Part shown: piece by piece, positions 55,590 through 64,000 of the stretch | Layout: each line of letters opens with the position of its first letter | Numbering within the stretch: position 1 is the first letter of the stretch | From: Sepioteuthis lessoniana | Taxonomy: Eukaryota; Mollusca; Cephalopoda; Myopsida; Loliginidae | Length of the DNA stretch: 64,000 bases | Direction of reading: 5' to 3' | NCBI GenBank assembly: GCA_963585895.1 | Contig: OY757904.1 | Coordinates: 64,484,961-64,548,960, forward strand | Notes under the pieces: model-generated | Told to the model about the DNA's origin: nothing | What the model saw: the letters and a program-made list of their open reading frames with translations, nothing else | Database searches by the model: none | Made by a program: the position numbers and the translations under genes

Positions 55590-56500
55590 GCTCTTTTCAG
55601 GAATTTTGTGGTGATACCTCAGATTCATTCAAACGGCTTTTCCTGAGCTGGTTCATATGGCGTTTGTGGGTGTTTTTTGGTCCCTGGACAATATAGACCA
55701 GTTCGCCAATCCCTTGTTTGATGTTGCCTACTTCTCAGAATGTCATGTTGCTTTTGTAGGCCTTGAAAAAAGCTTTATCGTCAGGAAAGAAATGTTTCTT
55801 TTGGGGTGATACAGTTTTCTGGAACTTTGCTTGCCGTGGAATGAGTTTATCAAAAACGGACCAGACTTGATTCTTATTTCGCAAACTCGTCCTTAGAGTA
55901 GCAATTATGAAGTCTTCAAAGACTTCCGTATTTTGGGGAATAAGTCGCGATAAGCTGTCCTCGTAGCAAATATTTTTAGATGTTAGAAACTCGATCTTGT
56001 AGTTTAGGAAAATCGTTCCCCAAGGAAGTAGTCTATTTGCAGTATAGACTGGCAGACCTTTCTTGGACCCAAAGATTGTTATTAAATGTTTATGGTCTGC
56101 TTGTAGTATGAACTGTCTTCCATCTAGGTATCTGTAGAACTTTGTGACAGCAAATATTATCCCTAGAGCCTCTTTCTCTACTTGGGAATATACCTTTTCG
56201 GATGGTACCAGGGATCTAGACGCGTGTGCCACAGCTTTTCGCGACCAATCGGGGAGTTTATGGAGAATGCAAGCATCACTTGCGACTATGGTGTCAAGGG
56301 TAGGGTCGTAGTGGGTGAGGGAGATATCCGAAGTAAGTGTTTTCTTGATCTTTTCGAATGCCTCTTGGCATTCAGGGGTCTATAACAATGGTTTGTCCTA
56401 TCTTAAGAGTTCGTTGAGAGGCCCTGTCAAATTCTGTGTGTTCCTAATGTTTAGTTTGTTGAAAATTTCCTCAGGGCTAGGTAAAGGATAGTAGTGATCC
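55590..56500 (-). pseudogene. Ty3/gypsy RNase H and integrase tail, copy 2
   Basis: On the minus strand, RT fingers (VHVKKKSKQIRICANFST near 56.57 kb) pass after LPSPEEIFNKL straight into the thumb (NLTGPLNELLR near 56.43 kb), so the RT palm is missing. RNase H follows: SDISLTHYDP, VASDACILHKLP, then the open frame 56232-55735 with AHASRSLVPSEKVYSQVEKE, FAVTKFYRYLDGRQF and ADHKHL. The integrase zinc and core domains are absent. The sequence resumes at a C-terminal module (NMTF.EVGNIKQGIGELVYI) near 55.74-55.66 kb. Confidence 0.8.
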
Positions 56501-56607
56501 TGCAAGGTACTGTTTAACCCTGTGGAGAAATTGGCGCAGATTCGTATTTGTTTGGACTTCTTTTTTACATGGACCGTAGGTGCTGCCCATTCGCTAAAGC
56601 CTGTTTT

Positions 56608-57350
56608 TTACTGAATACCTACTTGTTCAAGTCTATCTAATTCTTTGTTGATTTGCTCTAGAACAGCGATAGGGACATTCCGCTTTTTCTTGAATACCGG
56701 TTGTGCACCGTCCTTCACCTTAAGCTTAGCTTTTAATTTAGGAGATTTCCCAAGGCCGCAAGAAAAAACCTGGGGAAATCGTTGTTTGAGTTCCTTTTTG
56801 AGATTTACCGAATTGGACGCTGTACTTTCTATTTTGCGACAAAATGTACTCATTGGGAAATCCCATAGATTGAATTTTTCTATCCAAAATGTTCCGAACA
56901 AATTGTCTGACTTTTTTAGAGCGTAAGTTTTCATTTTTTTGGTAACTTCATTTCGTGTTAGTGTAAGGATTACCTCGCCTAAGATGTTAATATTCTCACC
57001 AGTTACGAATTTTGCTATTTTATCCGTTTTAGTAAAGTTAGCTTGTTTAATTTTCGCCAAGTACGCAAATTGATGATTGAGATATCAGAACTCGAGTCAA
57101 GATGGAATTTTATGGAGCTATTGAAAATATCAGCAGTCACACATTTCCTTAAATCCCTATGGACTGTGTCATCTGATTGAGCTTGCTTAATTTTACTCAT
57201 GTGTTTTCTTTTTATGTTGGCGTACCAGCACTGAATTAAGTTATGACCCTTTTTATTACAATTCTTGTAATATTTCTTCCTCTTGAATGGAGAGAATTTC
57301 ATCCAATGCCATTTACCACAATAATAACATGGTCTGGGCTGTTTTTTCAA
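56608..57350 (-). pseudogene. Ty3/gypsy nucleocapsid, protease and RT start, copy 2
   Basis: The 57350-57015 frame has a first Cys-His group (CYYCGKWHW) and a knuckle with Cys-x2-Cys replaced (YYKNCNKKGHNLIQC). The protease site FHLDSSSDISIINLRTW lies about 100 bp on, much closer than in copy 1, where extra gag sequence and inserted repeats intervene. The 57060-56608 frame holds the protease end and the RT lead-in (KLKVKDGAQPVFKKKRNVP, EQINKELDRLEQVGI). The protease Asp-Thr-Gly is altered to Asp-Ser-Ser. Confidence 0.8.
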
Positions 57351-57399
57351 AGCTATTTTTGTTATGTTTATTGCGATATTTAGAACATGAGATTCGCCT

Positions 57400-58235
57400 T
57401 TTGTCGTTTTGACGGGAATAGGCGGTTGACTTGTTTCTGATTTTTCTAATCTGAGTCACACCTTATTCCTGGATTGTTTTTGGGTCACACGTGACAGAAA
57501 TTACTCTTCGACAGTACTCTGCCAATTTTTGAAGAGTCAATCCCTGTTCGTTTTCAAGCTTGATCAGTACCGGCCGTCTGACTTCAGCGTCTTCCGCTGA
57601 TACTTGACCCAGTGCAAATATTAAGCACTTGGAATCATTGGCAGTCAGCTCGGATAGTTTGAAGTCATTACAGAGCTTGTTCACCGATGCTGGAAACGTT
57701 AATAAATCTTGTTAGTTGTCCTTAACTGTGTTCCGGCATTTCCAAGGTTTGTGGAACTAGGTTGTGCTAGGCCCGAATAGTTCCGATAGGAGCTTAATAG
57801 TCTCTGAAAAATCCAAGTCTGTGGTTTTCTTGGGTAATACGAAGTCTACGAACCTATTATGTCCGGTTGTTCCCATTTTTTTTAATAGTAGACGTACATT
57901 TTTTTACTTGACCATTGTTCACAGTCTACTTTGAAAATATCTTCAAAACGCCTGTAAAAAGCCCCGAACGTTTTGTCGTTCTCTGGTACGTATTCGAATG
58001 TTTCAATTGAGTTATAGATTGAACTCTGGAAAAATATCGTGTCTTTTTCAGAGTTTTTTTTAGCTATTTAATGAATTTACGAGTAATTCTTCAAAGTGTT
58101 TTTGCTGTAGTTTAGTTTTCTACAGGGAAAACTGTTGGAATTCTAATTGTTGTTTATGTAAATCCATAACCAATTTTTCCTGTGTTTCTTCTAATTTTTG
58201 TTGCTGATCCAAGTTAGCCTTTAGCAATTGAATGA
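57400..58235 (-). pseudogene. Ty3/gypsy gag, copy 2
   Basis: The minus-strand N-terminus near 58.23 kb reads LLKANLDQQQKLEETQEKLV, a coiled-coil-like opening. The capsid region follows (GTTGHNRFVDFVLPKKTTDL near 57.87 kb, DFSETIKLLSELFGPS, then the open frame 57684-57463 with CNDFKLSELTAND and LENEQGLTLQKLAEY). It has fewer changes than copy 1 in the capsid part but still has stops near 57.75, 57.71 and 57.46 kb. Confidence 0.8.
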
Positions 58236-59159
58236 TATTTTTTTGAATTCTTCCATATTAAGTAAAGATTTATCATATGTCGACTAAAGGGGATGAACAA
58301 GACAAAAAATACAGCAAATACTGTTGCTTTGAAAACTCGTGTACTCGTGGTGTACTCAAGAATCTAGATCTTTTTTTGCAGAAAAAGGAATGGACAAAAG
58401 ATTCGTTAATTGAACTACTTATGGTTTAGCTTCTTTCTGAACACCGTTGTCCCGTTAAATTTGGTCATTTGAAATTTCCTCCGCACTTTTTAATATTTTT
58501 TTTTGTTAGTCAAAAATAAGTTTTAGTAACGAATAAAATAAAGAAAAATATTTCTTGGTGGGCGCCTAACTGGTTAATTTGCATAGGTGTTTGCAAATAA
58601 GCAGGGTTTTTTTCTCTGTTTTTCGCTGGGGGATTTTTGTAAATGTAGACAAACTTTTTTTAGAAGTATGGGGAGGGGAGAAGAAAAATTATCCTTTAGA
58701 CCGAAGTAAAATATACTTGAGATTTTTTTCTTTTTCTTTTGTTGTATGATAATTTGCTTTCTTAAAAAAAAAATCGCCTCGCTGAATTTGGTGAATAGTT
58801 TTTTCAAAAGTTTGAGTTTTTCAATTTGTTTTGTGAACAAAATGACTTGTTTTTTTCGAGTAAGTAATCATTCCCGATACTTGGTTGACCGTTATATTGT
58901 TTGACATATTTTAATGATCTTAGATATTCTGTAGTTGTCGAATCGCTAGGTCGTCACTGATGTTGGTAAGCGGGATATTTTTGTATGTAGTCGCTGGACT
59001 AGTGATACCAGCTTACTTTTTCTCCTTCGACACTGCTGTGTGATTGAGCGGGTCGTCTGATGTGATGGGGACGAATTTCTCGAATCTTTCTGTGACTATT
59101 GGAGGTGTGACTGGTAAGACTTTCGGCGTGAGTGCGTTTCTCGATCCGTACTTCACCAC
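58236..59159 (-). other. 5' leader of Ty3/gypsy copy 2
   Basis: Non-coding leader between the LTR and gag. Matches the leader of copy 1 at 11.19-12.1 kb (for example the GGCGCCCACCAAG-type segment near 58.56 kb). The first bases inside the LTR read, on the minus strand, GTGGTGAAGTACGGATCGAG, a mutated primer-binding site. Confidence 0.7.
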
Positions 59160-59394
59160 TTATGTGGACCCAAAGTCGGTACACAGATGGAAAACACGGA
59201 ACATGGTCAAGAGGTAAAAAAAGATACATTAACAAAAGTTACAAAGGATAGTGTACAATATTGGTAGTCGTACTTCTAGTACTCATGTACTACTGCTACG
59301 GTTTCTACTGCATGCTACGGTATTAGGATTTTACTAGGCTAGTTATATAATGCTGGAAGAATCCATGATGCAGGTAGGTTTCAGTCTCACAACA
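59160..59394 (-). repeat. 5' LTR of Ty3/gypsy copy 2
   Basis: Plus strand begins TTATGTGGACCCAAAGTCGG and ends CAGTCTCACAACA. It starts TGTTG on the minus strand. Matches the other LTR and the LTR at 10.97 kb. Confidence 0.9.
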
Positions 59395-59399
59395 CTTAT
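59395..59399. other. Target-site duplication CTTAT, right copy
   Basis: Exact repeat of 55176-55180. Confidence 0.85.
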
Positions 59400-60400
59400 A
59401 GTAGCCGTCACAACATTGGATGCTAACCAGCAAACTCTACAGAAACTCTATAAAACACTGATCCGATTTAAGACCGATTATAGCTGTTTTGTGCATGCAG
59501 CCACGATGACTTCATTTTAAAATCTCTTAACATAATTCACCATGAAGGTATGAGACTCCTCCTGGCCGCCTTCAGAACGTCACTTGTGGAGAACTTATAT
59601 TCTGAAGCCTATGAACTAGATCTCCACCTTGGATTAAAAAAAATCTCTTCCTGTTTATCTGACTCGTAACTGCATCCTCATTTGAAAATATGTATCCCTT
59701 TTTAATAAAAAAAAAAGCATCTTCCATCTTCCCTGCCAAAACCTGCCCTATAAATTTAGTTCTTAATATTGCCTCAACAAGCAACCGTAAAACATTTCAT
59801 CCATTCGAACTTCTTATCTGTACTCTCGTCAATCAAAAACCAAGAAGTTGATAATCCTCTCATCACTAATCTCTTGAACTTCCTAAAATCTATAACAGTC
59901 AGAAAAAAAAGTTGCGTTAGATTGGATCATGAGCCATATAGTAATCCAGGAAACCACAAAGCTTACTCAATAGCCAAATCTACTCTCGACATAGTACCTG
60001 AAAATAGCGTCAAAATCCCATACAAATATCTAAAACCTCAAATCAGGCAAACTCTAACCAACAAATGGCAACTGCCGTGGGAGTAAAAGCACAATAACGA
60101 GCTCTAACAAATCCAGTACACCATAAAGCAGAGGAAGCTATACCCTAGTAAGACTAGAAATAAAACAACCTTCAAACCGACGACGCATTGGGCACTCCAA
60201 CAAACTAAAACGGGAAGCGAAACCAAAATGCTCCAACAGAAGCATAAGCTAATAGAAAACAAATACCTCTCCCAAACACGAAAAGTATTCCACGAAGACA
60301 TAAACCTAAAAGAACAATCCGAATTCACTGATTTTCCCCAACTAGTAAACTACGTTTAATAAATCAGCCTCCTATCACTAGAATTCCTTTACGAGAGAAA
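59400..60400 (+). mobile_element. Jockey-group LINE, plus strand, downstream half
   Basis: Continues the LINE broken at 55180. RT C-terminal region near 59.43-59.65 kb: QQTLQKLYKTLIRFKTDY, then in shifted frame LLLAAFRTS-like and SEAYELDLHLGLKKISSC. RNase H region in the open frame 59769-60086: HFIHSNFLSVLSSIKNQEVD, then NPGNHKAYSIAKSTLD and KIPYKYLKPQIRQTLTNKW. A C-terminal IGHS.KLKREAKPKC-like stretch lies near 60.2 kb. The RNase H helix and linker match the LINE at 3.3 kb. No poly(A) tail recognised. Confidence 0.75.
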
Positions 60401-61487
60401 AGCTTTTTTTCAGCAAGGCCAACAAACGAGCTTTGGTGCGTTTAAAATTTTACCCATAATTGATTTGCTTACAAATCATCTATACTTAATATACGCCTTA
60501 ATATGGCCCACGAAAGTATATATACCATAGACTCCAACCAACCACGGAGAAAAATGACAGTAAGATGTACTTAACGTTCCAAATAATGGAAAATCAATAA
60601 ATTGGGCGAATTTTGTCGAAGGTGTTGGCAATACGAAATCCTTTGTACAATTGGATTTTTTAAGGGAAATTAACTGTGATTCCAGATGTGTGTAAGCATT
60701 ACCGTCTTTACTGACTGCAGTGCGTGGAACAGTTTTTACCGGAGAGTCAGTATGTTTCCACATAATGGACAGCGTTTTCTGCTCAGGACTATTTTGTTAA
60801 AGCCATGTTTAGTCTATTTGTAAATATTTTTGACTAATACAGGCCTCTCCATACATATCACACGTTCTTCTGTAAATTTCACAAGGTTTGCATTTTCAAC
60901 CACCAAAGATCTAATTATTTATGTCTGTTCAAACTTGGAGCACACTGATTGATAAGCCAACATTATGAATAGAATAAGAATATTTTTTTTGTGAAATTAG
61001 AGTAGTTTATGCAATAAATTAATACTAAGGAGTAAAGAGTTTTAAAAAGTATTTTGAAAACAAAAATAATTATATATTGAATAAGGATCGTGTATCAAAA
61101 TTCCAGTTAATTATAGTTTTAGCAATGTTCTGTTTTTTGGTTAATCATAATTTTAATTCATTATTAGGAAAGAAAGTAGATTTGAGTATTTAATTAAGCA
61201 TTGCCCAATTTAATATACGTACGTGTAGAAAATGGTCAGAATTTGTATCAAATAGTTGCTATTATGTAATTTTTCACCCAATTAGGACAACGGACAAAAT
61301 TCCATAATTACCTGACTAAAATGTCGCATGAGATATAGAAAACATGTTTAAATAGGATTTTGTACAAAAAATGAGCTTTCAACGTTTGGATATTTGCTCC
61401 TCTGAAGATCGTGAGCAAGAAACTCCCCGTAACTTATTCAGTCCTTGTTTCCTCCATTACTTTGGAATTCTGTTGCACAGCCAAAGT

Positions 61488-61488
<1 letters not shown>
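60401..61488. other. No feature seen
   Basis: AT-rich, nothing recognised. Confidence 0.4.

Positions 61489-61489
<1 letters not shown>

Positions 61490-61547
<58 letters not shown>
61490..61547. repeat. (GA)n microsatellite
   Basis: About 28 GA units. The poly(Arg-Glu) and poly(Ser-Leu) frames over it are artefacts. Confidence 0.95.
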
Positions 61548-61550
<3 letters not shown>

Positions 61551-62055
61551 TTTTGATAAATCTGAAAGTTGAGAAAAATAAGTGGTTAAGTGGATCCACC
61601 AAAACGTTGACAATGGACTTAACAATAATACGTTGTCTTTATTTTAGAAAGACTTAATCAGAATGATGAGTTTTGCTAAAGTCTAGCATCAGAGGAAATA
61701 GATAAATAAAAGTAAAAGTAGCGAGGGGCCATAAAAAGGAGAGAGAGAGAAAGAAATAAAGGGATAGGTAGAGGTATGTTAGAGTGGTCGGGGCAGGGGT
61801 TATTGGCTGTGACTGCGATTCATTTTTGGGAACATCTGGGCCATGTCTAAGTAGACAGCGTATCAAATTTTATCAAATACTTGACCAACTGAAACAGAAT
61901 ATTATAATGAAAAATGAAACATATTCCAGGAGTATTGAACTGTGGTGGGAAATAAATGTCTTAGTTTTCGTTGAACATTTTTTCCTATCTATTTCCTATT
62001 TCAATATTATTCTCACGTAAAATAATATCTACCAAGTTGGATGAAGAATGCAGAA
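61548..62055. other. No feature seen
   Basis: Includes a short GA-rich stretch at 61738-61755. Nothing else recognised. Confidence 0.4.
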
Positions 62056-62059
62056 ACTG

Positions 62060-62540
62060 GGTTGTTTTCTAATATATTTTAACTTAGAGATGACTGCTCA
62101 TTCTAATTGTCGACGAGATTTTTTGCAAATATATGGTTTTAATTAAAGCGGCTTGGGAAAAATGGAAAATGTGTTTGATATTCAACGAGTGTGAGAAAAG
62201 AACATTTCAGTCGTCATTTAATTCAATCGATCGTTTGTGTTCCTAGATCCTTTTTTTCTAGATTGCGTTAGGTTTCACCGACGTAATATTTGTTACTATC
62301 TTTACATGGAATAGAATATATGCTTGCCTGAGAAGTGATTACGTTGTTGGTGCGTTTCAAGGTGTTAGTGAGATCTTTAATGCGTCGTGGTGTGGTTTGA
62401 AAAATCGGTATTCTTAATTTGGAAGATTTATAGTAGAGAGGTTTGTTGTATGTGGTAGTGGGTTGATAGATATATATGTGGGTAACATAAATATAGTGGG
62501 AGGGTTTTAATAATTTTTTTGATAGATGTATTTTCAATCA
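62060..62540 (-). mobile_element. Penelope-like element, GIY-YIG end, minus strand
   Basis: The minus-strand frame 62537-62268 has RRIKDLTNTLKRTNNV and then SIYSIPCKDSNKYYVGET, the GIY-YIG nuclease start (here SIYSIP...KYYVGET). It continues in the same frame, after a stop, with RNLEKKDLGTQTIDRLN. Further signs near 62.08 kb (ICKKSRRQLE.AVIS) match the domain's end with Arg, Glu and Ala in place. The nuclease cuts the target in Penelope-like elements. The RT part that should precede it is absent on this strand. Confidence 0.75.
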
Positions 62541-63180
62541 ATCACTCCCCATAAACGCTCTGATTGGCATCTGCAAACACAAAACTAACATGACTTATCT
62601 TAAATTTAACAATAGATGTTATAAACAGAAATCTGGTCTCCCTATAGGAAACCCACTCAGTGGTGTTCTAGCCTGTCTATTTTTATAATATTTAAAATCC
62701 GATTCTTTTAAATACAGACTACTCATTAAAACTACATATTTTAGATATATTGATGATATGTTCATTTTCCGACCCCAAAACATAAAAATCGAAAAGATTT
62801 GAAAGAAATTAAAACATGTTTAAGCCTCCATCAAATTTACGTATGGAAAAGAATCAAACACCAAACGTTCCCATTTATTAAATCCCAAGATAATCTAATT
62901 TTTAAAATCTACCACAAACCCATTAACAAAAATGATTATGTACATTTTACACCTACAACAACAACATCAGCGACAACAAAAAGAATAGGACAGGCCCCAT
63001 GATTGGTTTTTATTTACGAGCACTTACAATATATAGCTCACAATACCTTGACGAATAATTTAAATATATTGTTATTTCCCTTAAAAGCTTAAAATACCCA
63101 ACAATTTTCATATTAAACGCAAGAAAAAAAAAGCTCTCAACTTACATTCATCAAATAAACTTAAGAAAGACATTTATATA
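62541..63180 (+). mobile_element. Penelope-like element, RT end, plus strand
   Basis: On the plus strand, in changing frames: ICKHNTNMTYFKFNN-type sequence near 62.57 kb, KQKSGLPIGNPLSGVLACLF near 62.63 kb, the catalytic TTYFRYIDDMFIF near 62.74 kb (Tyr-Ile-Asp-Asp) and FKIYHKPINKNDYVHF in the frame 62799-63002. GFYLRALTIYSSQYLDE-like sequence follows near 63.01 kb. The RT palm is well kept, but frameshifts follow. It begins exactly where the minus-strand GIY-YIG piece begins, so the two are inverted. Confidence 0.75.
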
Positions 63181-64000
63181 TCTTGCATTTCATTTTTTAA
63201 AACTTTTTTTCTGTTCCTAGCTCTCAGCAGCATTTTATTGCTTTATACTATGATATTCACGTTTCCATCTCTTTATTTTTCACCATTTTTTTCAATCGTT
63301 ATCTGATTTTTCCTTTATTCCATCATCAATTCTTTATTTGTTCTCTTTGTTACTTATTAATTATTTCCATTGTTTTTTTCTTATTTTTCTCAATACTTCT
63401 CCCTTAAAGTTTATTTTTCTTTGATTCTTATATTTTCTCTTCTTTGCATTCAGCATTATTAGTTTTTTCTTTTTTTTCCAAACTCTTCTGAATTTCTCAT
63501 TCGAAAATCAACATACCAAGCAAAAGTTTCACAATATCAAATCCATCATCTGAGGTCGTCGGATATCCGCACCCCCACTCTATTTATCTGTAGAAGACAC
63601 CGTCTCTCTAATCGCTTCCATTTGCGAGAATAAGTTTCAGAAATAATCTAATTTCATCCAAACACACCAATATATCAAACCTAACCAAGTGAGAAATTAA
63701 TTCTTTTCAAATGTACACAGCACAATCCCGACACACACATGCTTTACCAACGACATTTTTATCGATCTCCTATTGTAGATTTTTTAAAGAAAATTCAGTG
63801 AGAACAAATTGGTTGAGAGGTTTGTTTAACACATTGTATTTATCAATTGTTAAGTATGACCTACTAATACATCTTTTGAAAAGTTTTCTCTTTACCGTAT
63901 GTTGCGCTGGTTTTGCAAACTGGTTCAAAGGAAAGAGCGTATTTGTTAATTGTATTTTTCATATCATCCAGAATTTGGTTCTTTGCATTCTTACAATTAT
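63181..64000. other. No feature seen
   Basis: T-rich stretch then mixed sequence to the window edge. Nothing recognised. Confidence 0.4.

Larger units (their letters stand above)
55181..59394 (-). mobile_element. Ty3/gypsy LTR element, copy 2, with both LTRs but deleted inside
   Basis: Complete-ended element of 4.2 kb on the minus strand, flanked by CTTAT repeats. It is the same family as 10.97-20.64 kb. It keeps LTRs, a primer-binding site, gag, protease, RT start, RNase H and the last part of integrase. It has lost the gag C-terminus, the RT core with YLDD, and the integrase zinc and catalytic domains. The two LTRs differ at about 30 of 235 positions by eye, so the insertion is old. Whether the deletions came before or after insertion cannot be told from one copy. 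Confidence 0.9.

Noticed and set aside
61371..61625. Arg-Glu and Ser-Leu repeat proteins on opposite strands
   Set aside because: Both are readings of the (GA)n microsatellite.

Overview
This is a window of AT-rich animal genomic DNA. Short dinucleotide and trinucleotide repeats are everywhere, tRNA-derived SINEs with A and B boxes are present, and the recognisable coding sequence comes from broken transposable elements. The combination of SINEs, Jockey-, RTE- and R2/R4-type LINEs, Penelope-like elements, Ty3/gypsy elements and mariner/Tc1 relics best fits a repeat-rich invertebrate. From memory of the repeat and protein families I lean towards a coleoid cephalopod such as an octopus, but no single-copy host gene is here to prove it. 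I found no convincing intact host gene, RNA gene or CRISPR array.

Layout. 0-2.8 kb: anonymous DNA, (TA)n tracts, a large (TA)n-cored inverted repeat and a SINE. 3.3-8.1 kb: a long decayed Jockey-group LINE on the minus strand (ORF1 with zinc knuckles, endonuclease, RT, RNase H). 8.7-9.2 kb: the end of an RTE-like LINE. 10.97-20.6 kb: a decayed Ty3/gypsy element on the plus strand with a 5' LTR, gag, protease, RT/RNase H and integrase. It is interrupted by about 3.9 kb of other repeats and by a SINE in the integrase. 24.4-31.1 kb: a cluster of at least eight copies of one LINE with a restriction-like endonuclease, most of them 5'-truncated. Six of the minus-strand copies, in two runs, each abut the (ATT)n tail of the next. 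32.7-33.6 kb: a decayed copy of a multi-copy protein family of unknown function. 34.7-38.6 kb: several copies of an interspersed repeat (called R1 here) with internal tandem units. 38.7-42.8 kb: mariner/Tc1 remnants, a Jockey fragment and an RTE-like LINE. 43.2-44.8 kb: a Penelope-like element. 46.0-46.4 kb: an unrecognised reading frame broken by one stop. 49.3-52.3 kb: an RTE-like LINE and a mariner interrupted by another repeat (R2). 54.8-60.4 kb: a plus-strand Jockey LINE split by a complete-ended but internally deleted copy of the same Ty3/gypsy family, with a 5-bp target duplication. 62.1-63.2 kb: two Penelope-like pieces in inverted orientation.

The pieces do not form a pathway. They record successive insertions, several of which can be ordered from nesting and target duplications. 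The most system-like signal is the LINE cluster at 24-31 kb, where new copies appear to have landed in the AAT-repeat tails of older copies.
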